Shown here: positions 9,037 through 19,411 of the stretch, in pieces
Layout: each line of letters opens with the position of its first letter
Position numbering within the stretch: position 1 is the first letter of the stretch
DNA from: Pseudomonas izuensis
GTDB taxonomy: Bacteria > Pseudomonadota > Gammaproteobacteria > Pseudomonadales > Pseudomonadaceae
DNA: 64,000 bases
Direction: 5' to 3'
NCBI RefSeq assembly: GCF_009861505.1
Contig: NZ_WTFT01000012.1
Coordinates: 237,043 to 301,042 of the forward strand
Notes under the pieces: generated by a model
What the model saw: only the letters and a program-made list of their open reading frames with translations
The model's database searches: none
Told to the model about the DNA's origin: nothing
Translations under genes and position numbers: made by a program

Positions 9037-11322
9037 TTACAGGTTTTCGTAGCGATTCATGTCCAGCACGCCCTCTTCCACCGGGTCGGTCTCGTGGATA
9101 TAGCGGCTCAGGTCATGAAAGTACTGCCAGAACTGCGGATGGCTGCGCCGAATCCCCCAGCGTTCGACGATTTTTTCGAATTGATCGGCATCCTTGGCGT
9201 TTTCCATCGCATCCACGAACGCCGGAACTTCCCCGGCCGGAATATTGAACATGAAGTTCGGGTAACTGCTGAGTACGCCCGGGAAAATCGTCAAGGTATC
9301 CAGCCCCGGCTGATAACGCAGCGACTCGCCGAGCAAAAACGCCACGTTGCTGTGCGCGCGGTTGCGCAGCAGGCTGTACACCACACGCTGCCCGCCTGAC
9401 GTTTCGACGCGCAGCAGGGTTGCTTCCGGCAGTTGATCAATGACCTTGAGCCCGGCCGCCGGGCGGGAAGCCAGGCGACTCAAGGCCTGCTCGGCACTCT
9501 GCAACGCCAGGTCGATGTTCGGTCGCGAACAGTAGGCGCCGTCGCAGCGATTGATCGGATCGGGCTTGGCGTTGAGCTCGCCATAGCGCGTCAGCAACTG
9601 CAGGGCGAAGTCGCGTTTCGGGTCCTTTGCATCGAGCTTCAGCGCGGTCGGCTTGTCGTTGTCGATGGACTCATAGTCCAGCCACATCTTGAATTTGCCG
9701 CTGCTCTGGTACCAGTCGTCAAGGTAGCCGTCCCGGGAATCGGCGGGCATCAAACGCAGGAAATTCTGCTCGGCGCCATTGCGAATCAGGTCGAAGTACA
9801 GGCGCGTCTGGGCTTGATGAGAAACATTGCCGAACACGTCGAAATTCACCGCCAACTGATAATACGTCCGCTCCAGCAGCGGATAGTCGAACAGCCACAT
9901 CGTTTGCGGCACATCGCCGATCAGGCCCTTGGTCACCGAGGCACTGTCGAAGTGCCGGAAGATGCTCAGCAACGCATTATCGTTGCCTGCCCACAGGGTC
10001 GACCAGCTCGGCGCCGGCAGTTCGGCGTAGCTGTCACGGCGCAAGGCTTCGTACTGGTTTCGCTTGTCACGGTAGTCGTGCCACAGGCTCAGGACACTGC
10101 CGACATCGTCGTTCTGCCCCGGCATCGCCAGCAGCGGCGTGGCCTGGCCGCGATAGTTCGGGTCGGTGATGTAGAGGTCATGCTCAGGTGCCTGAAACAG
10201 CGCCCAGAAGTTGTCGCGGATCACGTCCGTGGCGATCTGCCCACGGCAGACCGGGCCGCGAATAAAGGTACGCACAAAATACTCGGCGTTATCGAGCATG
10301 AACTGATAACGCGCCTGGGCCGGAATCGCTTCGAAGGTGGCAAAGGGATTGGCCCGGCTCTGCGGCCCATAGCCCGGCAAGGCGCTGACTTGCCACTTGC
10401 CGTTATAGAACAGGCTTTTGACCCGAGCCATTTTCGCCGCACTGAGCGGATAGGTGATGTGAGTCTTGTGCACGATCACCCCCTGCACCGGCCACAAGCG
10501 GTAGTAAAACTGCGCGCCCGGATCGTCGTTCGGGCGGCGGGTATTGATCAGGTCGATGGGCTGGCCGGTGGGCGTGCGCGAACGCACCCACTGGAAGAAA
10601 TGCCCCGGCTCGCCCTCCTTGAAGTAAATGTGTGCGAGAAACCAGTGCTCGAACAACCAGCGCCCCACCAGGCTCTGCCGGGCGCCCGGTGCGTTGAGCA
10701 GGTTTTCCCACTGCACCACTTGCAACGCCTCCCTGGTGCTGGGCACCAGGCCCTGCTCATCAATGGGCGCGCCGGAAGCCAGCCAGCGTTGCAGGGTCTG
10801 GTATTGCTGGTCGGTCAAGCCGGTGACCGCCAGCGGCATGCCCTGTTTCGGATGGGAGCTGGCGTAGCCGTCGAACTCCGCCGGCATGGCGCACTGGTTG
10901 TCGCGGTTAAGGCCCAGGACGATGTCGTCAGGCAGTTTGGCATTGGGTTGCAAGGGCGTCCGGTGGCCCAGTTCGAGCATGCGCGCCATCAATGCCGCCT
11001 GACTGCCCTGGGCATCGAGTACTGAATAGAAGCCCTTCTGCTGCCAGGCACGCTTGCCGAAGGCGTCATAAAACAGCCGGGTCGGTGCGGCGGCCTGGCT
11101 ACGATCGCCGTCGTACACAGGAGTTTTGCTCGCGCCGCGTGCCGCACCTTCGCCACTGCCCAGGTTGAGCTGACAGGCGGAGTCGTAGCAGGCATGGCAG
11201 GCCACGCACTTTTCGGTGAAGATCGGTTGAATGTCGCGGGTGTAGGAAATGACTGGCGTCTGCGCCAGCGCGCCCCAGCTTAAAAACAGCAACACACTGC
11301 TGAAGACGACGCGATACGACAT
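9037..11322 (-). CDS. cti: Fatty acid cis/trans isomerase
   Basis: A 761-aa protein that isomerises cis-unsaturated membrane fatty acids to trans forms, the fast solvent and heat adaptation of Pseudomonas. A Sec signal peptide ([16 protein letters not shown], cut after about residue 20) exports it to the periplasm. CVACH at residues 39-43 is a CxxCH haem-c motif, followed by [22 protein letters not shown], typical of Cti. Length matches the family. No operon partner; convergent with nfuA across a REP doublet, divergent from metH with about 156 bp between. Confidence 0.95.
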   Translation of the reverse strand: MSYRVVFSSVLLFLSWGALAQTPVISYTRDIQPIFTEKCVACHACYDSACQLNLGSGEGAARGASKTPVYDGDRSQAAAPTRLFYDAFGKRAWQQKGFYSVLDAQGSQAALMARMLELGHRTPLQPNAKLPDDIVLGLNRDNQCAMPAEFDGYASSHPKQGMPLAVTGLTDQQYQTLQRWLASGAPIDEQGLVPSTREALQVVQWENLLNAPGARQSLVGRWLFEHWFLAHIYFKEGEPGHFFQWVRSRTPTGQPIDLINTRRPNDDPGAQFYYRLWPVQGVIVHKTHITYPLSAAKMARVKSLFYNGKWQVSALPGYGPQSRANPFATFEAIPAQARYQFMLDNAEYFVRTFIRGPVCRGQIATDVIRDNFWALFQAPEHDLYITDPNYRGQATPLLAMPGQNDDVGSVLSLWHDYRDKRNQYEALRRDSYAELPAPSWSTLWAGNDNALLSIFRHFDSASVTKGLIGDVPQTMWLFDYPLLERTYYQLAVNFDVFGNVSHQAQTRLYFDLIRNGAEQNFLRLMPADSRDGYLDDWYQSSGKFKMWLDYESIDNDKPTALKLDAKDPKRDFALQLLTRYGELNAKPDPINRCDGAYCSRPNIDLALQSAEQALSRLASRPAAGLKVIDQLPEATLLRVETSGGQRVVYSLLRNRAHSNVAFLLGESLRYQPGLDTLTIFPGVLSSYPNFMFNIPAGEVPAFVDAMENAKDADQFEKIVERWGIRRSHPQFWQYFHDLSRYIHETDPVEEGVLDMNRYENL

Positions 11323-11478
11323 GTCCCTGATCCCGATCCTGGAAAAAACGCCGCGATTCTACCGGGCTGGCGCACGGCCCAACATGAGCGATATTCATGC
11401 AAAACCCGCACATGCTCCAAAAGCACACAGGTTTGCTATGATCCCGGCCCTTCGTCATGGTCTTTTCGAGTAGTCCCA

Positions 11479-14400
11479 ATGTCCGATCGCAGTGTTCGCC
11501 TTCAAGCTCTCAAGCACGCCCTCAAAGAGCGCATCCTGATTCTCGATGGCGGCATGGGCACGATGATCCAGAGCTATAAGCTCGAAGAACAGGACTACCG
11601 GGGCAAACGCTTCGCCGACTGGCCGAGCGATGTCAAAGGCAACAACGACCTGTTGGTGCTGACCCGCCCGGACGTGATTGGCGGCATCGAGAAGGCCTAC
11701 CTGGATGCCGGCGCCGACATCCTGGAAACCAACACCTTCAACGCCACCCGCATTTCCATGGCCGATTACGGCATGGAAGCACTGGCCTACGAACTGAACG
11801 TAGAAGGCGCTCGCCTGGCGCGCAAGGTCGCCGATGCGAAAACCCTCGAGAACCCGGAGAAGCCGCGCTTCGTCGCCGGCGTGCTCGGCCCGACCAGCCG
11901 TACCTGCTCGCTGTCACCGGACGTGAACAACCCCGGCTATCGCAATGTGACCTTCGACGAACTGGTGGAAAACTACACCGAGGCCACCAAAGGCCTGATC
12001 GAAGGCGGCGTCGACCTGATCCTGATCGAAACCATTTTCGACACCCTCAACGCCAAAGCCGCGATCTTCGCCGTGCAAGGCGTCTATGAAGAACTGGGCG
12101 TCGAATTGCCGATCATGATTTCCGGCACCATCACCGACGCCTCCGGCCGTACCCTGTCCGGCCAGACCACCGAAGCCTTCTGGAACTCCGTGGCCCACGC
12201 CAAACCGATCTCGGTCGGCCTGAACTGCGCCCTCGGTGCCCGCGAATTGCGCCCGTACCTGGAAGAGTTGTCGAACAAGGCGGGCACCCACGTTTCCGCG
12301 CACCCGAATGCCGGCCTGCCGAACGAATTCGGCGAGTACGACGAACTGCCGTCGCAGACCGCCAAGGTCATCGAAGAATTCGCCCAAAGCGGCTTCCTGA
12401 ACATCGTCGGCGGCTGCTGCGGTACCACGCCAGGCCACATCGAAGCCATCGCCAAGGCCGTGGCCGGCTATGCGCCGCGCCAGATTCCGGAAATCCCCAA
12501 GGCTTGCCGCCTCTCGGGTCTGGAGCCGTTCACCATCGATCGCAACTCGCTGTTCGTCAACGTCGGCGAGCGCACCAACATCACCGGTTCCGCCAAGTTC
12601 GCCCGGCTGATCCGCGAGGACAACTACACCGAAGCCCTGGAAGTCGCCCTGCAGCAGGTCGAGGCCGGCGCCCAGGTGATCGACATCAACATGGACGAAG
12701 GGATGCTCGATTCGAAGAAGGCCATGGTGACCTTCCTCAATCTGATTGCCGGCGAACCGGACATCTCCCGCGTACCGATCATGATCGACTCCTCGAAGTG
12801 GGAAGTGATCGAAGCCGGCCTCAAGTGCATCCAGGGCAAGGGCATCGTCAATTCGATCAGCATGAAAGAAGGCGTCGAGCAGTTCATTCATCACGCCAAG
12901 CTGTGCAAGCGCTATGGCGCCGCCGTCGTGGTCATGGCCTTCGACGAAGCCGGCCAGGCCGACACCGAAGCGCGCAAGAAAGAAATCTGCAAACGCTCCT
13001 ACGACATTCTGGTCAACGAAGTCGGCTTCCCGCCGGAAGACATCATCTTCGACCCGAACATCTTCGCCGTGGCCACCGGTATCGAAGAACACAACAACTA
13101 TGCCGTGGACTTCATCAACGCCTGTGCCTACATCCGCGACGAGCTGCCCTACGCACTGACCTCGGGCGGCGTGTCCAACGTGTCGTTCTCGTTCCGTGGC
13201 AACAACCCGGTGCGCGAGGCGATCCACTCGGTGTTCCTGCTGTACGCGATCCGCGCCGGCCTGACCATGGGCATCGTCAACGCCGGGCAGCTGGAAATCT
13301 ACGACCAGATTCCGGTGGAGCTGCGCGACGCTGTCGAGGACGTGATCCTCAACCGCACCCCGGAAGGCACCGACGCCCTCCTCGCCATCGCCGACAAGTA
13401 CAAGGGCGACGGCAGCGTCAAGGAAGCCGAGACCGAAGAGTGGCGCAACTGGGACGTCAACAAGCGTCTGGAGCATGCGCTGGTCAAGGGCATCACCACG
13501 CACATCGTTGAAGACACCGAAGAATCCCGCCAGTCCTTTGCCCGCCCGATCGAAGTGATCGAAGGCCCGCTGATGTCCGGCATGAACATCGTCGGTGACC
13601 TGTTCGGCGCCGGCAAAATGTTCCTGCCGCAGGTGGTGAAATCCGCCCGCGTCATGAAGCAGGCCGTAGCCCACCTGATCCCGTTCATCGAACTGGAAAA
13701 AGGCGACAAGCCGGAAGCCAAGGGCAAGATCCTGATGGCCACGGTAAAAGGCGACGTGCACGACATCGGCAAAAACATCGTGGGTGTGGTGCTGGGCTGT
13801 AACGGTTACGACATCGTCGACCTCGGCGTGATGGTGCCGGCGGAGAAAATCCTCCAGGTGGCCAAGGAAGAGAAGTGCGACATCATTGGCCTGTCTGGCC
13901 TGATCACTCCGTCACTGGATGAAATGGTCCACGTTGCCCGTGAGATGCAGCGCCAGGATTTCCATCTGCCGTTGATGATCGGTGGCGCCACTACCTCCAA
14001 GGCGCACACGGCGGTGAAGATCGAGCCCAAGTACAGCAACGATGCCGTGGTGTATGTCACCGACGCTTCCCGCGCGGTGGGCGTGGCCACGCAGCTGCTG
14101 TCCAAGGAACTGAAGGCCGGTTTCGTCGAGAAGACCCGCGAGGAGTACATCGATGTCCGCGAGCGCACCGCCAACCGCAGCGCCCGTACCGAACGCCTGA
14201 GCTACGCCGCCTCCATTGCTAAAAAACCGCAGTTCGACTGGAGCACCTACACGCCGGTCAAACCGACGTTCACCGGCTCCAGAGTGCTGGATAACATCGA
14301 CCTCAAGGTGCTGGCCGAATACATCGACTGGACGCCGTTCTTTATCTCCTGGGACCTGGCCGGCAAGTTCCCGCGCATCCTCCAGGACGAAGTGGTCGGT

Positions 14401-15189
14401 GAAGCCGCCACCGCGTTGTACGCCGATGCCCAGGAAATGCTCGCGAAACTGATCGACGAAAAGCTGATCAGCGCCCGTGCGGTGTTCGGCTTCTGGCCGG
14501 CCAACCAGGTACGCGACGATGACATCGAGCTTTACGGCGATGACGGCAAGCCATTGGCCAAGCTGCATCACCTGCGCCAGCAGATCATCAAGACCGACGG
14601 CAAACCGAACTTCTCCCTGGCCGACTTCGTGGCGCCGAAGGACAGCGAACTCACCGACTACGTGGGTGGCTTCATCACCACCGCCGGCATCGGTGCCGAA
14701 GAGGTGGCCAAGGCCTACCAGGACGCCGGCGACGACTACAACTCGATCATGGTCAAGGCCCTGGCCGACCGTTTGGCCGAGGCCTGCGCCGAGTGGCTGC
14801 ACCAGCAGGTGCGTAAAGAGCACTGGGGTTACGCCAAGGACGAAACCCTGGACAACGAGGCGCTGATCAAAGAGCAATACACCGGCATCCGCCCTGCCCC
14901 GGGCTACCCGGCCTGCCCGGATCACACCGAGAAAGCCACGCTGTTCGCCCTGCTCGACCCCGAGGCCGCCGAAATGCGTGCCGGCCGCAGCGGCGTGTTC
15001 CTCACCGAACACTATGCGATGTTCCCGGCCGCGGCAGTCAGCGGCTGGTACTTCGCTCACCCGCAGGCGCAATACTTCGCCGTGGGCAAGATCGACAAGG
15101 ACCAGGTGCAGAGCTACACATCGCGCAAAGGCCAGGAGTTGAGCGTGACCGAACGCTGGCTGGCGCCGAACCTGGGTTACGACGAGTAA
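11479..15189 (+). CDS. metH: Cobalamin-dependent methionine synthase
   Basis: A 1236-aa protein with all MetH modules. The homocysteine-binding barrel has zinc ligands in GLNC (about residue 251) and GGCC (about 313-314). The pterin-binding domain follows ([11 protein letters not shown]). The B12 domain carries [11 protein letters not shown] with His761 as the cobalt ligand. The C-terminal AdoMet reactivation domain contains [15 protein letters not shown]. It transfers a methyl group from methyltetrahydrofolate to homocysteine. No cobalamin riboswitch is visible in the 156-bp gap upstream, unlike the cob operons nearby. Start ATG at 11479 follows GAGTAGTCCCA, a weak SD. Confidence 0.97.
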   Translation: MSDRSVRLQALKHALKERILILDGGMGTMIQSYKLEEQDYRGKRFADWPSDVKGNNDLLVLTRPDVIGGIEKAYLDAGADILETNTFNATRISMADYGMEALAYELNVEGARLARKVADAKTLENPEKPRFVAGVLGPTSRTCSLSPDVNNPGYRNVTFDELVENYTEATKGLIEGGVDLILIETIFDTLNAKAAIFAVQGVYEELGVELPIMISGTITDASGRTLSGQTTEAFWNSVAHAKPISVGLNCALGARELRPYLEELSNKAGTHVSAHPNAGLPNEFGEYDELPSQTAKVIEEFAQSGFLNIVGGCCGTTPGHIEAIAKAVAGYAPRQIPEIPKACRLSGLEPFTIDRNSLFVNVGERTNITGSAKFARLIREDNYTEALEVALQQVEAGAQVIDINMDEGMLDSKKAMVTFLNLIAGEPDISRVPIMIDSSKWEVIEAGLKCIQGKGIVNSISMKEGVEQFIHHAKLCKRYGAAVVVMAFDEAGQADTEARKKEICKRSYDILVNEVGFPPEDIIFDPNIFAVATGIEEHNNYAVDFINACAYIRDELPYALTSGGVSNVSFSFRGNNPVREAIHSVFLLYAIRAGLTMGIVNAGQLEIYDQIPVELRDAVEDVILNRTPEGTDALLAIADKYKGDGSVKEAETEEWRNWDVNKRLEHALVKGITTHIVEDTEESRQSFARPIEVIEGPLMSGMNIVGDLFGAGKMFLPQVVKSARVMKQAVAHLIPFIELEKGDKPEAKGKILMATVKGDVHDIGKNIVGVVLGCNGYDIVDLGVMVPAEKILQVAKEEKCDIIGLSGLITPSLDEMVHVAREMQRQDFHLPLMIGGATTSKAHTAVKIEPKYSNDAVVYVTDASRAVGVATQLLSKELKAGFVEKTREEYIDVRERTANRSARTERLSYAASIAKKPQFDWSTYTPVKPTFTGSRVLDNIDLKVLAEYIDWTPFFISWDLAGKFPRILQDEVVGEAATALYADAQEMLAKLIDEKLISARAVFGFWPANQVRDDDIELYGDDGKPLAKLHHLRQQIIKTDGKPNFSLADFVAPKDSELTDYVGGFITTAGIGAEEVAKAYQDAGDDYNSIMVKALADRLAEACAEWLHQQVRKEHWGYAKDETLDNEALIKEQYTGIRPAPGYPACPDHTEKATLFALLDPEAAEMRAGRSGVFLTEHYAMFPAAAVSGWYFAHPQAQYFAVGKIDKDQVQSYTSRKGQELSVTERWLAPNLGYDE

Positions 15190-15193
15190 TCCT

Positions 15194-15223
15194 TCTGCCG
15201 GCCACAATATTGTGGTCGGCAGA
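15194..15223. terminator. Hairpin after metH, probable terminator
   Basis: TCTGCCGGCCACAAT followed directly by its complement ATTGTGGTCGGCAGA with one G-T mismatch, starting 4 bases after the stop. No T-tract follows, so it may stabilise the 3' end more than terminate. Confidence 0.6.
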
Positions 15224-15227
15224 GATC

Positions 15228-15321
15228 CCTGTGGGAGCGGGCTTGCCCGCGATGAGGCCTTTCCAGTCAACATTATGGGTGACTGCCAGCCCGCCATCGC
15301 GGGCAAGCCCGCTCCCACAGG
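15228..15321. repeat. REP doublet 6
   Basis: Outward pair with GCGGGCTTGCCCGC arms, CCTGTGGG and CCCACAGG ends; spacer CAGTCAACATTATGGGTGACTG. It lies between the metH hairpin and the DUF2970 gene. Confidence 0.9.
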
Positions 15322-15384
15322 TTTTGTGTCGCCCCAAGGTTGATTGTCTATGCTTACTTTTCACACACAGGTGACGAGGGGTTT

Positions 15385-15603
15385 ATGGACGATCCAGCCG
15401 ACAACAAGCCGCCGACCTTCTGGCAGATGCTGCAAAGCGTCATGGCCGCGGCGTTCGGGGTACAGAGCGGGAAGAACCGGGCGCGGGATTTCACCCACGG
15501 CAAGCCCAGTCATTTCGTGATTCTGGGGATCCTGTTCACGGTCGTGTTTGCGTTGACGCTCTACGGCATCGTGCAACTGGTGGTGCATCTGGCAAAGGTT
15601 TAG
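15385..15603 (+). CDS. DUF2970 small membrane protein
   Basis: A 72-aa protein, MDDPADNKPPTFWQMLQSV, with an amphipathic N-terminus and one C-terminal membrane span (FVILGILFTVVFALTLYGIVQ). Both the pattern and the size match DUF2970, a short proteobacterial family of unknown role. GACGAGGGG sits 5 bases before ATG 15385 and decides the start over an open frame extending 15 codons upstream. Its stop overlaps, tail to tail, the stop of the minus-strand binding protein. Confidence 0.8.
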   Translation: MDDPADNKPPTFWQMLQSVMAAAFGVQSGKNRARDFTHGKPSHFVILGILFTVVFALTLYGIVQLVVHLAKV

Positions 15604-16697
15604 TGCATCAGGGTTTGCAGGCTGAACGGATAACGATAGGACGTCGGTCGTCCCTTGGCGGAAAGCTTGTGAAAGTCCACACCGAAATCCTGTGAGGCGC
15701 CCATCGCCAGCAGTTGCCGGGCTTGTGCCCGATCAATCAGCTGCAACAACGGAATCTGTCGGTCACGACCGCCATACTGGCTGATGTCGACGCCCTCGTC
15801 GTAGTCGTGCAACTGCACCAGGGCCCAGCCACCCAGGCTGAAATGCCCGCCCAGCAATACGCTCAATCGGTTGTCCAGCAACGCGTGCAATGCCGCCGGT
15901 GAATTGTTGATGGTACCGAACAGCGCATCCTTGCCGGGTTTACCGCCCGACTCTTCAAACGCGCGCATCACACCGAAGCCCATTTCGTCATTGGCCGACC
16001 AGACCAGCGATGTCTGCGGATAACGCTTGAACAACAGCTTGGCCTGTTCATAGGCGCGCTCCCGGGTCCAGCCGCCGTATACCAATTGGCGCAGATGCAC
16101 TTCAGGGTGCTCGGCCAACGCCCGGCGCATGCCCCTTTCACGCAACTGCGCGGACGGTGTGATTTTCAGCCCGGAGAAGGCCAGCAGGTCGATGGATTGA
16201 CCGGGAGCGACCGGGGGGTGCAGACGGATCAGCTCCTTGAGCATCAGGTAGCCGCCCTCCTCGTCGTTGGGCACCAGGCTGCCCACCCAATCGGGGTACT
16301 TGTCGGGCCGGGCACCGAGCAGGCGCATCTGGTCCGGGGTCAGGGCGTTATTGACGATAAACAGCTTCACCCCGCTGCCGTGGGCCAGGCGCAGGATCTC
16401 GGGGGCGATATATTGCTCGTTGACGAATACCAGGTAGTCGGGACGCTTTGGCCCTTGCAGGGCTTCGCGTGCCTGCGCGAGGGTGATTTCAGAGTTGCGG
16501 TCGGAGTACTCGATGCGCAGCTCCATGCCCAGGTCCCTGGCAGCGGCCTGCATGAATTGCGAGTAACTGACCCAGAACGCTTCCCGGGTGTTTCCCGGAT
16601 TGAGGAACAGCACCGACGCGGCCTGAGCACAAGGTGCAATGACCATGAACATGACCATACCCAGCGTCAGCAATACGCCACACAGAAACTTCAACAT
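15600..16697 (-). CDS. Periplasmic sugar-type substrate-binding protein (Peripla_BP family)
   Basis: A 365-aa protein with a Sec signal peptide (LKFLCGVLLTLGMVMFMVIAPCAQA), followed by a mature region of the type I periplasmic-binding fold: VLFLNPGNTREAFW, IVNNALTPDQMRLLG, SANDEMGFGVMRAFEESGG and GTINNSPAALHAL. These resemble ribose- or AI-2-type ABC receptors. No permease or ATPase lies alongside, so it may work as a sensor input or with a transporter elsewhere. Ligand unknown. Confidence 0.78.
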   Translation of the reverse strand: MLKFLCGVLLTLGMVMFMVIAPCAQAASVLFLNPGNTREAFWVSYSQFMQAAARDLGMELRIEYSDRNSEITLAQAREALQGPKRPDYLVFVNEQYIAPEILRLAHGSGVKLFIVNNALTPDQMRLLGARPDKYPDWVGSLVPNDEEGGYLMLKELIRLHPPVAPGQSIDLLAFSGLKITPSAQLRERGMRRALAEHPEVHLRQLVYGGWTRERAYEQAKLLFKRYPQTSLVWSANDEMGFGVMRAFEESGGKPGKDALFGTINNSPAALHALLDNRLSVLLGGHFSLGGWALVQLHDYDEGVDISQYGGRDRQIPLLQLIDRAQARQLLAMGASQDFGVDFHKLSAKGRPTSYRYPFSLQTLMH

Positions 16698-16813
16698 TGG
16701 TCGTCCGAGCCCCCGGAAATTCGCCGCGCATTATAGCCAGCGAACGCCCGCAAAACGGCGTTTATTCCGGTTTTTGTCCGACAATCGTCGGAACGGGACC
16801 CGGACGGGGTCGC

Positions 16814-16927
16814 TTATTGATGACTGACCCAAAATACCGCTGTGCCGACGACCAGGATAATCAGAAACAGAATCGCCCAGGCATCGACGGTACTATCGCT
16901 TTTCCTTGCTTTGGTTGGGTTGCTCAT
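16814..16927 (-). CDS. 37-aa single-span membrane peptide
   Basis: The minus strand encodes MSNPTKARKSDSTVDAWAIL followed by a hydrophobic run (FLIILVVGTAVFW) and VSHQ, then TAA. AAGAGGCG precedes the ATG by 6 bases, a good SD. A charged N-terminus, one membrane helix and a short polar tail suggest an inner-membrane microprotein. It lies between the binding-protein gene and cysI, divergent from cysI. Function unknown; the length is below usual gene-finding cut-offs. Confidence 0.65.
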   Translation of the reverse strand: MSNPTKARKSDSTVDAWAILFLIILVVGTAVFWVSHQ

Positions 16928-17218
16928 TGCATCGCCTCTTGTCGGTTTTATCGGTGATTGCAGAAAGACTCGACCAGAGTTAAGACGATGATTGCCCGCA
17001 CGACAAATGTGGGTTAGCCGACAACTATTCTCGTTAGGCGATTTGGTTCTTTACATATATTGAAACATCACTTTTGCGCATAACTGCAAACTGGTATCTT
17101 GCCCCGGCTCCGTAGGGAGTGCGCGGCCGTGCGCGCAGAATTGCAGAGGCTCCTGGACTGCGGCAAGCACAAAAACGCAGCTGTATCCGAGCGACCCAAG
17201 CCTGAGAACAGGACTTAT
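16928..17218. other. Intergenic region between the membrane peptide and cysI
   Basis: 291 bases with locally AT-rich sequence around 17020-17095 (TTCTTTACATATATTGAAAC). It probably carries divergent promoters for the small membrane peptide and cysI. No confident promoter hexamers or operator was identified. The cysI frame is open back to 17099, but nothing there resembles CysI. Confidence 0.4.
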
Positions 17219-18877
17219 ATGTACGTATACGACGAATACGATCAGCGGATCATCGAGGACCGCGTCAAGCAGTTCCGTGATCAGACCCGACGCTATCTGG
17301 CAGGCGAGCTGAGCGAAGAAGAATTCCGCCCCCTGCGCCTGCAGAACGGGCTTTATATCCAGCGCTTCGCGCCGATGTTGCGGGTAGCGGTGCCATACGG
17401 CCAACTGACTTCGCGCCAGATGCGAATGATGGCGAAAATTGCCCGTGACTACGACAAGGGCTATGCCCACATCAGTACCCGGCAGAACGTGCAGTTCAAC
17501 TGGCCGGCCGTGGAAGACATCCCGGACATCCTGGCTGAACTGGCCACCGTGCAGATGCACGCGATCCAGACCAGCGGCAACTGCCTGCGCAACGTCACCA
17601 CCGACCAGTTCGCCGGTGTTGCCGCCGACGAATTGATCGACCCGCGCCCATGGTGCGAGATCGTTCGTCAATGGACGACTTTCCACCCGGAATTCGCCTA
17701 CCTGCCGCGCAAATTCAAGATCGCCGTCAACGGTTCGACCTCCGACCGCGCCGCCATCGAAGTCCATGACATCGGCCTGGAGCCGGTGCACAACGCCGCT
17801 GGCGAACTGGGTTTCCGTGTGCTGGTCGGCGGTGGCCTGGGCCGTACCCCGGTGGTGGGTGCGTTCATCAATGAATTCCTGCCATGGCAGGACCTGTTGA
17901 GCTACCTCGACGCCATCCTGCGGGTCTACAACCGCTACGGCCGTCGCGACAACAAGTACAAGGCGCGGATCAAGATTCTGGTCAAGGCGCTGACGCCTGA
18001 AGTCTTCGCGCAGAAAGTCGATGCGGAAATGGAGCACCTGCGCGGTGGCCAGACCACGTTGACCGAAGCCGAAGTGCATCGCGTCGCCAAACACTTCGTC
18101 GATCCGGACTACAAGGCCCTGGACAACCAGAGCGCCGCACTGGCCGAACTCGACAAGGAACACCCGGGCTTTGCCCGCTGGCGTACCCGCAATACCCTGG
18201 CCCACAAGAAGCCGGGTTATGTGGCGGTAACGCTGTCGCTGAAGCCGACCGGCGTTGCACCGGGCGACATCACCGACAAGCAGCTCGACGCCGTGGCCGA
18301 TCTGGCCGAGCGCTATAGCTTCGGCCAATTGCGCACCTCCCACGAGCAGAACATCATCCTGGCCGACGTCGAGCAGGACAAGCTGTTCACCCTGTGGGGC
18401 GAGTTGCGCGAGAAAGGTTTCGCCACGCCGAACATCGGCCTGCTGACCGACATCATCTGCTGCCCGGGCGGCGATTTCTGCTCCCTGGCCAACGCCAAGT
18501 CGATCCCGATCGCTGAATCCATCCAGCGCCGCTTCGACGACCTGGACTACCTGTTCGACATCGGCGAACTGGACCTGAACATCTCCGGCTGCATGAACGC
18601 CTGTGGTCACCACCACGTCGGCCACATCGGCATCCTCGGGGTGGACAAGAAAGGCGAAGAGTTCTACCAGGTGTCCCTCGGCGGCAGCGCCAGCCGTGAC
18701 GCCAGCCTGGGCAAGATCCTCGGCCCGTCCTTCGCGCAGGAAGCCATGCCCGACGTGATCGAGAAGCTGATCGACGTGTACATCGAACAACGTACCGAAG
18801 ACGAGCGCTTCATCGACACTTATCAGCGTATCGGCATCGACCTCTTCAAGGAACGCGTCTATGCAGCGAATCATTAA
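17219..18877 (+). CDS. cysI: Sulfite reductase, hemoprotein component
   Basis: A 552-aa siroheme/[4Fe-4S] reductase. The four cluster cysteines are visible: Cys415 and Cys421 (CCPGGDFC) and Cys458 and Cys462 (CMNAC). Two ferredoxin-like repeats (QRFAPMLRVAVPYGQ; GYVAVTLSLKPTGV) flank the SiR-type domains. It reduces sulfite to sulfide for cysteine synthesis; nitrite-reductase activity is a less likely alternative. The start MYVYDEYDQRIIEDR is the family N-terminus; an open frame 40 codons longer is not conserved-looking. It overlaps the downstream DUF934 gene by 17 bases. Confidence 0.95.
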   Translation: MYVYDEYDQRIIEDRVKQFRDQTRRYLAGELSEEEFRPLRLQNGLYIQRFAPMLRVAVPYGQLTSRQMRMMAKIARDYDKGYAHISTRQNVQFNWPAVEDIPDILAELATVQMHAIQTSGNCLRNVTTDQFAGVAADELIDPRPWCEIVRQWTTFHPEFAYLPRKFKIAVNGSTSDRAAIEVHDIGLEPVHNAAGELGFRVLVGGGLGRTPVVGAFINEFLPWQDLLSYLDAILRVYNRYGRRDNKYKARIKILVKALTPEVFAQKVDAEMEHLRGGQTTLTEAEVHRVAKHFVDPDYKALDNQSAALAELDKEHPGFARWRTRNTLAHKKPGYVAVTLSLKPTGVAPGDITDKQLDAVADLAERYSFGQLRTSHEQNIILADVEQDKLFTLWGELREKGFATPNIGLLTDIICCPGGDFCSLANAKSIPIAESIQRRFDDLDYLFDIGELDLNISGCMNACGHHHVGHIGILGVDKKGEEFYQVSLGGSASRDASLGKILGPSFAQEAMPDVIEKLIDVYIEQRTEDERFIDTYQRIGIDLFKERVYAANH

Positions 18878-19355
18878 GAACAACGAAGTCGTCGACGAAA
18901 CCTGGCACCTGCTGCCCAAGGATTTCAACATCGACGAGATCACCAACTGCGACGACTACATCGTCCCGTTGCAGTTGTGGCGTGAACACAGCCGCATGCT
19001 TCTGGCCCGCGACGGCGGCCTGGGCGTGTGGCTGGATGCCGATGAAGAAGCCGAAGAAATCGGTGAAGACGTGGCAAGCTTCCAGGTCATTGCCTTGAAC
19101 TTCCCGGCCTTCACCGATGGCCGCAACTACTCCAACGCCCGCCTGCTGCGTGACCGTTATGGTTTCAAAGGCGAACTGCGGGCGATTGGCGATGTGTTGC
19201 GCGACCAATTGTTCTACATGCACCGCTGCGGTTTCGATGCATTTGCCATCCGCGCCGATAAAGACCCGTACGAAGCCCTTGAAGGTCTCAAGGACTTCTC
19301 GGTGACCTATCAGGCCGCCACTGACGAACCGCTGCCGCTGTTCCGTCGTCGCTGA
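18861..19355 (+). CDS. DUF934 protein associated with sulfite reductase
   Basis: A 164-aa protein starting MQRIIKNNEVVDETWHLL with FPAFTDGRNYSNARLLRDR, the DUF934 signature. Members are almost always encoded next to cysI and are presumed to assist sulfite reduction or assembly of the enzyme. Its first 17 bases lie within the 3' end of cysI, implying translational coupling. The operon closes at a strong terminator 17 bases after its stop. Confidence 0.9.
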   Translation: MQRIIKNNEVVDETWHLLPKDFNIDEITNCDDYIVPLQLWREHSRMLLARDGGLGVWLDADEEAEEIGEDVASFQVIALNFPAFTDGRNYSNARLLRDRYGFKGELRAIGDVLRDQLFYMHRCGFDAFAIRADKDPYEALEGLKDFSVTYQAATDEPLPLFRRR

Positions 19356-19371
19356 AGTCTGCGCTTGAATG

Positions 19372-19407
19372 AAAAAACCTGGCTCCAAAACGGAGCCAGG
19401 TTTTTTT
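19372..19407. terminator. Bidirectional terminator between the cysI operon and the effector-like gene
   Basis: AAAAAACCTGGCTCC, loop AAAAC, GGAGCCAGG and a T-run: an 11-bp stem with A- and T-tracts on both sides, able to serve both converging transcripts. Confidence 0.92.
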
Positions 19408-19411
19408 GTTT

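Noticed and set aside
11323..11478. Cobalamin riboswitch upstream of metH
   Set aside because: The gap is only 156 bases and has neither the GCCCCCGCAAC core nor a B12 box.
11914..13761. Minus-strand open frame (615 codons) opposite metH
   Set aside because: Low-complexity H/D/V/G-rich translation mirroring the sense codons of metH; no family motif.
17219..18877. Nitrite reductase (nirA) instead of cysI
   Set aside because: DUF934 partner, length and N-terminus fit the Pseudomonas sulfite reductase; no nitrate-assimilation genes nearby.
17051..18946. Minus-strand open frame (631 codons) opposite cysI
   Set aside because: Shadow of cysI; the sense frame has all four cluster cysteines and correct length.
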